From positions 62,001 to 126,000 of the forward strand of contig NZ_JAUSUD010000014.1 in the NCBI RefSeq assembly GCF_030813355.1: DNA of 64,000 nt. Direction: 5' to 3'. This DNA comes from Metabacillus malikii (GTDB lineage Bacteria; Bacillota; Bacilli; Bacillales; Bacillaceae). Both the position numbers and the translations under genes were made by a program. Positions within the stretch are counted from its first letter, which is position 1. Every line of letters begins with the position of its first letter. This document shows positions 54,385-63,959 of the stretch, piece after piece. The notes under the pieces are model-generated. The model did not search any database. It was given only the letters and a program-made list of their open reading frames with translations, and had not been told where the DNA came from.

Positions 54385-55347
54385 AAGGTAACGAAAAAAG
54401 ATGGGCATCTGTTCTCGGTACAGACAAAAAAGGGAAGGTTCCGGAAACTAGTGAAGCAAGTAGTCGCTCAAAGGCAGCTGCAAGTGATGGCATTGCTAGG
54501 AGTATTGTGGATGATTATTTTCAACTATGTTCCAATGTATGGATTAATTATTGCCTTTAAAGAATACAGTGTCATTCGAACAATCGCAGAGGCGCCTTGG
54601 GTAGGACTAGCACATTTCAAAGAATTTATTCAGGATGATGCGTTTTGGATCGTGTTGAAAAATACGATTGGGATTAGTGTGATTAAACTAATCATTGGAT
54701 TCCCATTACCAATTATATTTGCGCTTTTTATGAATGAACTAACGTCATTGAAGTTTAAAAAAGCAGTTCAAACGATTACCTATTTACCGCACTTTTTATC
54801 TTGGGTTGTGTTAGGTGGAATTTTAACGACGTGGTTAGCAGATGTAGGCATTATTAATGATATTTTAATCGGATTAGGTGTTACAAATGAACGGTTGAGC
54901 TTTTTAGCAGAGCCGGATTATTTTTGGGGAATTGTGATTATTTCAGATATTTGGAAGGAGCTTGGTTGGTCGGCGATTATTTACTTAGCTGCGATTACAA
55001 GTGTATCTCCAGAGCTGTATGAGGCTGCCACAATTGATGGGGCAAATAAGTTCCAAAAAATGTGGCATGTAACCCTTCCAGCGATTCGTCCAACCATTAC
55101 GATTTTATTTATTTTAGCAGTAGGGAATGTGTTAAATACAAACTTTGACCAAATACTTGTACTGCGAAATGCACTAAATGAAAGTGCGAGTAATGTGATT
55201 GATATTTATGTATATCAAGTTGGAATTCAAAATGCGCGCTACTCCTATGCGACAGCTGTTGGATTATTAAAGGCAATTATCGCATTCATTCTCCTATTAG
55301 CGGCTAATAAGGTTACGAAAAAGCTAGACGGAACATCATTATTCTAG
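54370..55347 (+). CDS. carbohydrate ABC transporter permease, LplB type
   Basis: 325 residues, with six membrane helices after a basic N-terminal extension of about 35 residues. The EAA loop reads SPELYEAATIDGANKFQKMWHVTLPAIRPT, typical for MalF-like permeases of the LplB/YtcP family. AGGTGGGG precedes the ATG. Works with the following permease and the LplA-like binding protein. No ATPase gene is present in the operon, so a shared ATPase (MsmX type) encoded elsewhere must energise it. Confidence 0.9.
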   Translation: MKADTKVTKKDGHLFSVQTKKGRFRKLVKQVVAQRQLQVMALLGVLWMIIFNYVPMYGLIIAFKEYSVIRTIAEAPWVGLAHFKEFIQDDAFWIVLKNTIGISVIKLIIGFPLPIIFALFMNELTSLKFKKAVQTITYLPHFLSWVVLGGILTTWLADVGIINDILIGLGVTNERLSFLAEPDYFWGIVIISDIWKELGWSAIIYLAAITSVSPELYEAATIDGANKFQKMWHVTLPAIRPTITILFILAVGNVLNTNFDQILVLRNALNESASNVIDIYVYQVGIQNARYSYATAVGLLKAIIAFILLLAANKVTKKLDGTSLF

Positions 55348-55362
55348 AAAGGAGGAGATGCA

Positions 55363-56262
55363 ATGCTTAAACTATTTAAGCGAAATAGACGTACGACAAG
55401 TGAATATCTTTTTGATAATCTAAATGTCCTAATTATGATCTTCATTTGTTTTATTACCTTATATCCAATTTGGTATGTGCTTGTTAATTCCTTAAATGAG
55501 GGTTTAGATGCAATGAAGGGAGGAATCTATTGGTGGCCACGTGATTTTACCTTAGATAACTATAAAGCTGTTTTTGCAAATGACGGGATTTTAACGTCGT
55601 ATGGAGTGACGATTGCCAAAACTTTAATCGGAACAGTTCTCCACGTTTTTTTTACAGCAATGGTTGCTTATGCGTTGTCACGGAAAGACCTGCGTGGTAG
55701 AAATATCTACATGATTATTGGGGTAATCACGATGTTCTTTAGTGGTGGTCTCATTCCGCAATTCCTACTTTATCGAGAATTAGGATTATTGGATAGCTTT
55801 TTCGTTTATATCATTCCAGCCTTATTTAGTTTCTTTGATTTAATTATTTTTGTCTCCTTCTTTCGCGCCTTACCAACTTCTTTAGAAGAGGCGGCGAAAA
55901 TTGATGGAGCAAGCGATATGAAGATTTTCCTTAAAGTAGTGATTCCGCTCTCAATGCCAGTTATCGCGACAATCGCACTTTTTCACGGTGTCTACCAATG
56001 GAATGATTATTTTGCTGGGGTTATTTTTGTTAATAATCCTGATTTACAGCCGATTCAGACTTATTTATATAAAATTATTGCTGAATCTAGCTCAAATCAA
56101 ATGATGACGAATGCACCTGGCGGGGTTGCAAGTAAAACCGTTACCTCACAATCAATCAAGCTCGCAACAATGGTTGTGACAACATTGCCAATTGTCATAG
56201 TCTATCCATTCCTGCAAAAGTACTTTGTAAAAGGTATGCTTATCGGTTCGATAAAAGGATAA
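55363..56262 (+). CDS. carbohydrate ABC transporter permease, YtcP type
   Basis: 299 residues, six membrane helices, EAA loop PTSLEEAAKIDGASDMKIFLKVVIPLSMP. It is the MalG-like partner of the LplB-type protein, beginning 15 bases after it with AAAGGAGGAG as ribosome binding site. The C-terminus ends with the usual LQKYFVKGMLIGSIKG. Confidence 0.92.
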   Translation: MLKLFKRNRRTTSEYLFDNLNVLIMIFICFITLYPIWYVLVNSLNEGLDAMKGGIYWWPRDFTLDNYKAVFANDGILTSYGVTIAKTLIGTVLHVFFTAMVAYALSRKDLRGRNIYMIIGVITMFFSGGLIPQFLLYRELGLLDSFFVYIIPALFSFFDLIIFVSFFRALPTSLEEAAKIDGASDMKIFLKVVIPLSMPVIATIALFHGVYQWNDYFAGVIFVNNPDLQPIQTYLYKIIAESSSNQMMTNAPGGVASKTVTSQSIKLATMVVTTLPIVIVYPFLQKYFVKGMLIGSIKG

Positions 56263-56333
56263 TTTGGTTTCTTGCCTGTCCTAGTGCAAGGGGAGGCAAG
56301 TAAAAAGATTAGAAAACGAAAGGGGTCTCAAAA

Positions 56334-57992
56334 ATGGGGAGAATGAAACGAAGAAAAACACTCTATCTAGCATTTATTTTATTCATTACGGTAAGTCTGA
56401 TGGTTGCTTGTTCATCTAATAAAAAGGAAGAAGCATCATCAAATGAAAAACCGAAATCTAATCTATCGGCGGATGAACCTGGCTGGAAAGTAGACACATC
56501 ACCAATTACGTTTGATTGGTATATTAACTTTTCATGGTTTGCAAGCAAATGGGGGAATGATGCAACGTCAAAATATATAACTGATAAAACAGGAGTATCA
56601 TTAAATATTATGACTCCGGCAGGAAATGAAGCAGAGAAGATGAATACGATGATCGCATCCGGTAGTTTACCAGACTTTATAACATTAGGCTGGGGAGAAG
56701 AGGCCGTTAAGCAAATGATAGAAGGAGAATTAGTTCTTCCTTTAAATGAGCTTGCTGACCAATATGACCCTTACTTTTTTAAAGTATCGGATACGGCAAA
56801 GCTTGAATGGTATCGCCAAGAGGATGGAAATGTCTATGGTTATCCAAATGCTTCATCATCTCCAGCAAACTTCGAGAAATATAAGGACTTGAAACCGTCA
56901 AACCAAACATTCTTAGTAAGAAAGGATATGTATGAAGCGATCGGCAGCCCGGATATGCGGACACCTGAAGGATTCTTAAATGCATTGAAGGCAGCAAAGG
57001 AAAAATTTCCTGATGTAAATGGTGCACCATTAATTCCATTAGGCTTACATGAATTTTCAGATACAGGTAATAACTCACTTGAATGGTATTTACAAAACTT
57101 CTTAGCGATTCCAATGGAGAAGGATGGTAAGCTATATGACCGTTCAACAGACCCGGAATATGTAAAATGGCTAAAAGTATTTAGAGAAGCAAATGAAGAA
57201 GGCTTATTAGCAAAGGATATATTCATTGATAAGCGTCCACAAATGGAAGAAAAGATTGCTCAAGGTCGTTATTTCGCAATGTTATACCAACGTAGTGATA
57301 TGCAGGCTCAGCAATTATCACTCTATGCAAATGACCCAGACTCTATCTACATTGCTGTCGATGGACCAGCAAATGAGCAGTTAGAACAACCGACACTTGC
57401 GGGTGATAGCTTAGCAGGCTGGACAATTACATTAATTTCAAAAGATGTAAAGGATAAAGAAAGAGCGATCCGCTTTATGAGTTATTTAATTAGTGAAGAA
57501 GGACAAAAGGATATGTACCTTGGTCCAGAGGGAATTACACATGAAGTTGTTGATGGCAAACCACAATTCACGAAGGAAGCATATGAATTATTAACATCAG
57601 ACCGCACTGTGTTTGATAAAAAATATGGAGCCTCCCATACATTTTGGATGCTAATGGATACGGATATGCAGCTGCAATGGCAACCACCTACAGAAGAACC
57701 GTACAAACAAATGGAAGACTGGACAAAAGGTAAAACGCAAAGCTTTGCAGTCTATGATGATATTAACCCACAAGGAACGTCTGAAGAAGGTGTAGCCAAT
57801 AGTAAGATTGCCCAAGAGTGGGGAAAAACATTACCAAAGCTATTATTAGCAAAATCGGAAGCTGAATTCGATAAGATTTATGAGGAATTCCAAGAGAAAC
57901 GTGAAAAATTAGGAATTGATAAAGTTAGAGAATATCAGGAGAAACGCTTTAAAGAGAATAAGGTCAAAATAGAAAAAGCATCACAACAATAA
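56334..57992 (+). CDS. extracellular solute-binding lipoprotein, LplA type
   Basis: 552 residues, the large size usual for LplA-type binding proteins of Bacillus and Paenibacillus. Type II signal peptide with lipobox LMVAC (Cys about 26), then an extracellular type 1 binding fold. AAAGGGG precedes ATG 56334. The ligand is probably an oligosaccharide from plant cell wall or similar polymer; this is by analogy with other LplA/YtcQ clusters. Confidence 0.9.
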   Translation: MGRMKRRKTLYLAFILFITVSLMVACSSNKKEEASSNEKPKSNLSADEPGWKVDTSPITFDWYINFSWFASKWGNDATSKYITDKTGVSLNIMTPAGNEAEKMNTMIASGSLPDFITLGWGEEAVKQMIEGELVLPLNELADQYDPYFFKVSDTAKLEWYRQEDGNVYGYPNASSSPANFEKYKDLKPSNQTFLVRKDMYEAIGSPDMRTPEGFLNALKAAKEKFPDVNGAPLIPLGLHEFSDTGNNSLEWYLQNFLAIPMEKDGKLYDRSTDPEYVKWLKVFREANEEGLLAKDIFIDKRPQMEEKIAQGRYFAMLYQRSDMQAQQLSLYANDPDSIYIAVDGPANEQLEQPTLAGDSLAGWTITLISKDVKDKERAIRFMSYLISEEGQKDMYLGPEGITHEVVDGKPQFTKEAYELLTSDRTVFDKKYGASHTFWMLMDTDMQLQWQPPTEEPYKQMEDWTKGKTQSFAVYDDINPQGTSEEGVANSKIAQEWGKTLPKLLLAKSEAEFDKIYEEFQEKREKLGIDKVREYQEKRFKENKVKIEKASQQ

Positions 57993-58127
57993 CGAAGAGA
58001 GACATGAGGGTGACTAGTATCTATATAGTCACTCTCATGTCTATTACACTCCTAAAAAAGGGACAATGCCTTCAACTATTCATTGTATAATAAACAAGAC
58101 CCTTACCGAGACTAGGATGTGTTTCTT

Positions 58128-59981
58128 ATGCGGCTAAAAAGGATAATAAGGCGAATCTACCGTTGGTTTAGTCGACTATCATTACAAAACAAGCTTGTTT
58201 TTCTTTACACGACATTGTTTATGATTCCTGTACTCTTACTCGTTTTCGTCCTTTCACATGAATTCTATGAAAATGTCATTTCGGATACGATTCGAGATAA
58301 TGAGTATTCAATTGAAATGGAGAAAATCCAGGTTCAGAAAAATATTGAAGCAATGAGAGAATCAGCACAAACCTTAATTTCAGATAAGAATATGATTCAA
58401 TTTGTCAGTGACCGTCGTGATAAAGATGTAGATGAGTTAATTGAGTTTCAAAATAATCATATTGACACAAAGGAGCAGCAATTAGTCAATCCACTTATTG
58501 ATTATACGCAGTTTTATATTGATGACCCGGATTTAATCGAAATGTGGCCCTTGCTATTTCGGGAAAGCAGAATAAATGAAAAGCCATGGTATGACAAAGT
58601 ATTGGAACATAATGGAACTGAAGTTTGGTGGTTAAAAAAAGAAGATTATGGACTGCTGACAAATATTCCTGACGAAAACCCGAAAATATCGCTCTTCCGG
58701 GAAGTGATGGATAGTCATAATAACCACTTAGGAATTATCGAAATTTCAATGCTTCAGAGAAACTTTTTCCCGAAAATGTACAGTCCAATTCCTGATGGAC
58801 AGTCAGAAATATTCATCATCAATCAGCAGGACGAAGTGTTTACAAATCCAGCAAACAACTTTCTGCGTGAGCATAAATTTAAAAGGAAGCAGTACGATGA
58901 GCTTTTTCAGAGATTAACCAAGGACAAAACAGATAGTTTCATTTATAACAATCATAACGTCCCATATTTAATTGTTTCTACAGTAATCGATGAATTAAAT
59001 ATGAAAATGGTCAATGTTATTTCTTTAGAAAAGATTGATACAGAGACAAGAAAGGTCAGATATTTAACATTTATTATCGCAATTGTTCTCCTGATTATTT
59101 TATCAACACTAACATATGTCATCACATCGTTATTGTTGAAAAAGATGTATAAGCTCATTGAAAATATGAAACAGGTTGAACAGGGAGATTTTACAGTGAA
59201 GATCGACATTGATGGACGTGACGAATTTTCAACTCTTGCAATCCATTTTCGAAACATGCTTCGTAAAATTAACCAATTAATCGCTGATGCTGTTCATAAA
59301 CAAGCTGTATCAAAGGATACAGAACTTAGAGCATTGAAAACTCAAATAGATTCGCACTTTTTATATAATACTCTTGAGAATATTAAGATGATGGCAGAAA
59401 TTGAGGGGAAATACGAAATCTCTGATGCGCTCACTTCGTTAGGAGCAATGATGAGATATAATATCAAATGGAAAAATGAATTTGTGGTAATTAGTGAAGA
59501 GATTACCCAAATCAAGCATTACGTTGCGATTATGAATTTACGATTAGATAGAGAGCTTGACTTGGACATCGTTATACCTGATGAACTATTAAGCCAAGAA
59601 ATATTAAAGCTATCGTTACAACCAATTGTGGAGAATGCGATTAAACATGGCATTGAACCTCGCGAAACGAATACAAAGGGGAAAATCATTGTAAACGCAT
59701 ACAGAGAAGGACAATCCGTCTTTGTAGAAATAATCGACAATGGTGTAGGGATGGATGAAAATCAATTAATGCAGATTAATAATAAAATCGTACATGATGA
59801 TAATCACGAAGTCCAACGACAATCGGGCAATGGGATTGGATTAAAAAATGTCCATAATCGAATTATTTTATTTTATGGGAAAGAGTTTGGCTTACAAGTT
59901 AATAGTAAGAAAGGTGAGTACACATCCGTTATCATCAAACTACCTTATTTACTAATAAGGGGGGCAAATGAACATGTATAA
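58128..59981 (+). CDS. sensor histidine kinase, YesM type
   Basis: About 617 residues: a membrane helix near 20-40, a large extracellular sensor (about 45-300), a second helix (about 305-330), HAMP (about 335-390), and a His_kinase/HATPase pair. The phosphorylated histidine lies in LKTQIDSHFLYNTLENIK; ATP-binding boxes are NAIKHGIEP, DNGVGM and GNGIGLKNV. AGGATG fits ATG 58128. It forms a two-component system with the next gene and probably senses the sugar imported by the adjacent transporter. Confidence 0.9.
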   Translation: MRLKRIIRRIYRWFSRLSLQNKLVFLYTTLFMIPVLLLVFVLSHEFYENVISDTIRDNEYSIEMEKIQVQKNIEAMRESAQTLISDKNMIQFVSDRRDKDVDELIEFQNNHIDTKEQQLVNPLIDYTQFYIDDPDLIEMWPLLFRESRINEKPWYDKVLEHNGTEVWWLKKEDYGLLTNIPDENPKISLFREVMDSHNNHLGIIEISMLQRNFFPKMYSPIPDGQSEIFIINQQDEVFTNPANNFLREHKFKRKQYDELFQRLTKDKTDSFIYNNHNVPYLIVSTVIDELNMKMVNVISLEKIDTETRKVRYLTFIIAIVLLIILSTLTYVITSLLLKKMYKLIENMKQVEQGDFTVKIDIDGRDEFSTLAIHFRNMLRKINQLIADAVHKQAVSKDTELRALKTQIDSHFLYNTLENIKMMAEIEGKYEISDALTSLGAMMRYNIKWKNEFVVISEEITQIKHYVAIMNLRLDRELDLDIVIPDELLSQEILKLSLQPIVENAIKHGIEPRETNTKGKIIVNAYREGQSVFVEIIDNGVGMDENQLMQINNKIVHDDNHEVQRQSGNGIGLKNVHNRIILFYGKEFGLQVNSKKGEYTSVIIKLPYLLIRGANEHV

Positions 59982-61503
59982 GCTATTAATTGTTGATGAT
60001 GAGAAAAATATTCGTATCGGTATTCAGGCAATGATTTCACGTGAATTTCCAGATCTATTTACATTTTTATTGGCAAGTAACGGGAAGGACGCGTTAGAAC
60101 TCTTAGAAAATGAGCAAATCGATATTATGCTGACAGATATTAAAATGCCACAGATGGATGGCATTGCCCTAGTTCATGAAATACAAATGCTGAAGCATAA
60201 GCCAGAGGTTGTCATGATAAGCGGTTATGATGATTTTGACTATGCGAAGGAAGCGATAAAATATCGTGTTAAAGATTACTTGCTTAAGCCGATTAATCGA
60301 GATGAACTTAAATCCACCGTTACTCAGGTTGTAAAGGAACTATTGGCTGAGAAGCAATATCAATTAGATTTTGATGAATATACAGCAAATCAACTTAACT
60401 ATATTTTATTAAATCCAAACATCTCTGAGGCTGAAATTGATACATTATCAGCAAAATTGCCACTGGACCAATTTACAAATGGTTATTATGTCGGAATTTT
60501 TACATGCTCGGATAGTACGGAGCAAGACCAAGGATCGTGGATAAAAGGGGTACTTACACAGCTTTGTAATGATGAACAGCCAAACATCCTATGCTTTCTA
60601 GATAAAGACCGTCATGTTGTGATGCTGTCGACAGAGGATTCTGTGTTTACTCAAATGATGAATCATCTTTCATTACGAAGTGGCACATTAGGTATTAGTG
60701 GAAAGGAACACTCGATAACAAAAATTAAAACAGCGTATGAACAAGCAAAAGTCTCATTAAGAAGCCATTTTATTATGCCGAATCGGTCAATCATCAAGTT
60801 TAATGAGGTCAGTCATCATTTCACTGGAGAAGTTCAGCCACTTCCAATTGATGATTTAAGGAAAGTATTAAATATGATCGGAACAAATCGAGACCAAGAA
60901 ATCAGAATACAGCTACTAAAAGTGTTAAATATCGATACGATCTCAACTTATGGGCTACCATACATGGAAGCTCTACACGATGCAATCAATCGAATTATTC
61001 TTGATGAAGCATTTAAGAGACTTGGTGATGAATCAATTGAACTTATTAAACTGCATCATAAAGTTGGCGGGCTCAATCATTTCAAAAGATTTTATGACTA
61101 CTTCTACGAGCTTGAAAATCTTATCCTGCTTTTACATGAATATCATAAGCAGCTGAAGGTCGTTTACTCGGAACAAAAATATATGGAGAAGGCGATTACG
61201 TATATCCATGAACATTACAATAAGGATTTAAATCTTGCTGTCGTATCCAACTATGTTTCGCTTAACTATTCATATTTTAGTCATATGTTTAAGGTATACA
61301 CAGGGCAGAATTTTGTTGACTATTTGAAAAAGATTCGGATTGAGCAAGCGAAAGTACTATTAAAAAACGTCGACTTGAAAATTTTCGAAGTAGGAACGAT
61401 TGTCGGTTATAAAAATCCAAAACGATTCACGAAAGTATTCCGAGAACTAGAAGGGATTTCCCCAAAGGAATATCAAGATGGTATTTTATTAAAGGACTCA
61501 TAA
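59968..61503 (+). CDS. response regulator with AraC-type DNA-binding domain, YesN type
   Basis: 511 residues. Receiver domain (about 1-120) with LLIVDDEKN acidic pocket, phosphorylation aspartate in MLTDIKMPQMDG and lysine in DYLLKPIN; middle linker; C-terminal AraC helix-turn-helix pair (about 405-505: NLAVVSNYVSLNYSYFSHMFK and EVGTIVGYKNPKRFTKVFRE). Overlaps the kinase gene by 14 bases. It most likely activates the upstream importer operon. Confidence 0.92.
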   Translation: MNMYKLLIVDDEKNIRIGIQAMISREFPDLFTFLLASNGKDALELLENEQIDIMLTDIKMPQMDGIALVHEIQMLKHKPEVVMISGYDDFDYAKEAIKYRVKDYLLKPINRDELKSTVTQVVKELLAEKQYQLDFDEYTANQLNYILLNPNISEAEIDTLSAKLPLDQFTNGYYVGIFTCSDSTEQDQGSWIKGVLTQLCNDEQPNILCFLDKDRHVVMLSTEDSVFTQMMNHLSLRSGTLGISGKEHSITKIKTAYEQAKVSLRSHFIMPNRSIIKFNEVSHHFTGEVQPLPIDDLRKVLNMIGTNRDQEIRIQLLKVLNIDTISTYGLPYMEALHDAINRIILDEAFKRLGDESIELIKLHHKVGGLNHFKRFYDYFYELENLILLLHEYHKQLKVVYSEQKYMEKAITYIHEHYNKDLNLAVVSNYVSLNYSYFSHMFKVYTGQNFVDYLKKIRIEQAKVLLKNVDLKIFEVGTIVGYKNPKRFTKVFRELEGISPKEYQDGILLKDS

Positions 61504-61536
61504 TTTTTATGCTAATTTGGCAAAGGAACATATATG

Positions 61537-61573
61537 AAAATACTCGCAACCGTTTAAGGGGCGGGTATTTTTA
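61537..61573 (+). terminator. terminator of the two-component operon
   Basis: AAAATAC-T-CGC pairs with GCG-G-GTATTTT, then TTA-rich tail. Confidence 0.75.
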
Positions 61574-61665
61574 TACCTATTCTTAGAAACAAAAAATTCA
61601 ATCGAATAACATCACGACTGCTTGTATATATTGTACAAAGTGCATTCTTATTAGGTGGGATGTTA

Positions 61666-62064
61666 ATGGGGTTGGTGTTTTGTATATTTATAGCAATCTG
61701 TATTTTCATGAGCTTTAAAAACACGATCGCTGCATGTTTTCAAAAAAACTTTTTAACATATGAAACTGTTATTATGTTCTCCTATTTATATATAACATTG
61801 TTAGTTGGGTTTGGAATGATTTATTTAATATGTTTACAAAGTAATCTTCATGTTTTGACTGAGTCAGGTGTCGTCATTGTCGGTACCTATTTTGAGAAAT
61901 TAGTCGTATCAATATACTTTAGCGCGGTAACGCTCTTTTCGGTTGGGTATGGTGATATCGCTCCGATTGGAATTGGACGGTTTTTAGCGATTATTGAAGC
62001 GTTGATTGGCTACATTCTACCCGCAGTATTTTTAGCACGGACGTTTATAGCGATTGAAAAATAG
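61666..62064 (+). CDS. two-TM potassium channel protein
   Basis: About 132 residues: three hydrophobic segments (about 3-20, 35-58 and 100-125) around a pore loop with the selectivity filter TLFSVGYGDIAP. No regulatory (RCK) domain, so a minimal channel resembling KcsA-like or Ion_trans_2 proteins, active as a tetramer in the membrane. GGTGGG fits ATG 61666 better than ATG 61660. Stands alone between the sugar operon and bcp. Confidence 0.88.
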   Translation: MGLVFCIFIAICIFMSFKNTIAACFQKNFLTYETVIMFSYLYITLLVGFGMIYLICLQSNLHVLTESGVVIVGTYFEKLVVSIYFSAVTLFSVGYGDIAPIGIGRFLAIIEALIGYILPAVFLARTFIAIEK

Positions 62065-62129
62065 CTGTTAGTTGTATGTTTGTCCAAAATTCGTTACGCT
62101 TAAATATATAACAACTTGGAGGGATAAAC

Positions 62130-62597
62130 ATGACAATAGAAGTTGGTAGCAATGTACCTACAATGAAATTACTTGCAGATAATGGTGAAACCGTAAGTCT
62201 AGAAGATTACCGTGGAAAATACGTCGTATTATATTTTTATCCGAAGGACATGACTCCGGGTTGTACAACAGAGGCTTGCGATTTTAGAGATGAACATCAA
62301 AGCTTTGCAGAATTAAATGCAGTCATAGTTGGGGTAAGCCCTGACCCACAAGAAAAACATCAGAAGTTCAAAGAAAAGCATAATCTTCCTTTTCAATTAT
62401 TGGTCGATGAGGAACATAAGCTAGCAGATGAATTTGGTGTTTGGAAATTAAAGAAAAACTTTGGCAAAGAATATATGGGCATTGAACGCTCCACTTTTAT
62501 CATTAATCCAGAAGGAAAAATTGTGAAAGAATGGAGAAAAGTAAAGGTGAAGGACCACGTTCAAGATGCATTGCAATACATAAAGGAACATCAGTAA
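62130..62597 (+). CDS. bcp: thioredoxin-dependent thiol peroxidase Bcp
   Basis: 155 residues, peroxiredoxin fold. Peroxidatic cysteine in MTPGCTTEACDFRD, with a second cysteine five residues later as resolving residue (atypical 2-Cys). Reduces hydrogen and organic peroxides. TTGGAGGGA precedes the ATG. Same neighbourhood as B. subtilis bcp (ygaF), just before perR. Confidence 0.93.
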   Translation: MTIEVGSNVPTMKLLADNGETVSLEDYRGKYVVLYFYPKDMTPGCTTEACDFRDEHQSFAELNAVIVGVSPDPQEKHQKFKEKHNLPFQLLVDEEHKLADEFGVWKLKKNFGKEYMGIERSTFIINPEGKIVKEWRKVKVKDHVQDALQYIKEHQ

Positions 62598-62718
62598 GTA
62601 CGTCTATGGGTGAAGGGAAGCCTATTTTTCAAAAGCTATGGCAAACGTCCAACCATTTTCGTGGGTTTTTCGTATGTTATAGGGAAGGCATTACCTCCTC
62701 AAATGTTAGCGCCGGACT

Positions 62719-62747
62719 AGTGCGGACAGTGTTCCGCACTCTTTTTT
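62719..62747 (+). terminator. bcp terminator
   Basis: Eight-bp stem AGTGCGGA / TCCGCACT with six-base loop and T6, about 120 bases after the stop. Confidence 0.85.
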
Positions 62748-62886
62748 GATTAAAAATATAGGTGCTTTAAATTATTTATTTTAGTTGGTTGGAGTTGATT
62801 GTGAATAGGAGCGGAGACCAACACATAATAAAAGCTAAAATCAATGATTAAGAAAATAGCGAAAATATAAAATGGAAGGTGACAGA

Positions 62887-63840
62887 ATGCAAGTACTTTC
62901 AACAGTGAAGCTTTCGAGCGAATTGAAGGAACAACTAGAAGCAGCATTCCCTGAAACGAACGTTCACCACGACCGGAAAATAGATGAAGCAATTGACATT
63001 TTAAAGGAAGTCGATATTCTTTTTACATATGGGGAAGATATAAACGCTAAACACATTCAAATCGCGAAAAATTTGAAGTGGATTATGGTCGCATCAGCTG
63101 GAGTTGATAAACTACCATTTCTAGAAATAAAAAAACGGAACATTCAAGTAACAAATTCAAAAGGCGTTCATGCGATACCGATGGCCGAATATTGCTTAGC
63201 AATGATGCTTCAAGTTTCAAGACAAACAAAAACACTAATTGAAAACCAAGCGAATCACGTATGGGACCGTCGAGTAAAGATGGAAGAGCTACACGGAAAA
63301 ACAGTTTATATACTAGGTACAGGCGCAATTGGTCAGGAGATTGCACGAATATCAAAAGCTTTTCATATGAATGTCATCGGTATGAACGGTGACGGGCGCC
63401 AAATAGACCATTTCGATAGCGTGTACTCTTACCAAAATCGCAATTTACCATTAAGTGAAGTCGATTTTCTCATTTCAGTATTACCAAGTACGAACGACAC
63501 TATTGGCTTAATTGATATGCCAATGTTTGAAAAGATGAAAAAAACAATTACGTTTATTAACATAGGTAGAGGAGATGTCGTCAAAGAGGATGTACTCATT
63601 TCTGCACTGGAAAAGGGGTATATTAACCATGCTGTGTTAGATGTCTTCGCGATTGAACCGTTACCGAGGGACCATCCGTTATGGGATATGAAGAATGTCA
63701 CAATTACACCGCATTTATCAGGGATAACGAAGCAATATTTACCAAGGGTCATGCCGATTTTTCTTGAAAACTTAAAGTTCTATAGCCAGGGTGAATGTTC
63801 GAATATGATCAATTCGATTAATTTGGATAAGCAGTATTAG
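62887..63840 (+). CDS. D-2-hydroxyacid dehydrogenase family protein
   Basis: About 317 residues. NAD-binding Rossmann motif LGTGAIGQEIARISKAF (about 143-160), substrate-side residues in VASAGVDKLP, the catalytic arginine in FINIGRGDVV, glutamate in DVFAIEPLP and histidine in TPHLSG. It reduces 2-keto acids to D-2-hydroxyacids or the reverse. GGAAGGTGA fits ATG 62887; ATG 62872 lies before that site. Found between bcp and perR. Confidence 0.9.
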   Translation: MQVLSTVKLSSELKEQLEAAFPETNVHHDRKIDEAIDILKEVDILFTYGEDINAKHIQIAKNLKWIMVASAGVDKLPFLEIKKRNIQVTNSKGVHAIPMAEYCLAMMLQVSRQTKTLIENQANHVWDRRVKMEELHGKTVYILGTGAIGQEIARISKAFHMNVIGMNGDGRQIDHFDSVYSYQNRNLPLSEVDFLISVLPSTNDTIGLIDMPMFEKMKKTITFINIGRGDVVKEDVLISALEKGYINHAVLDVFAIEPLPRDHPLWDMKNVTITPHLSGITKQYLPRVMPIFLENLKFYSQGECSNMINSINLDKQY

Positions 63841-63872
63841 GAAAAATATTTCCTGTTTTCATATGTAGATAT

Positions 63873-63919
63873 TTGACAAAACTATTTATCACAATGTACA
63901 CTAATTATAACGATTATAA
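63873..63919 (+). promoter_or_regulatory. perR promoter with PerR box
   Basis: -35 TTGACA (63873-63878), 18-base spacer, -10 TACACT (63897-63902). Directly after it TTATAACGATTATAA (63905-63919) matches the PerR box TTATAATNATTATAA at 14 of 15 positions and would cover the transcription start, giving autorepression. Confidence 0.85.
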
Positions 63920-63959
63920 AGTAATAATTTTTATTAATCTTTAAGTGAGGTGCATGGCG

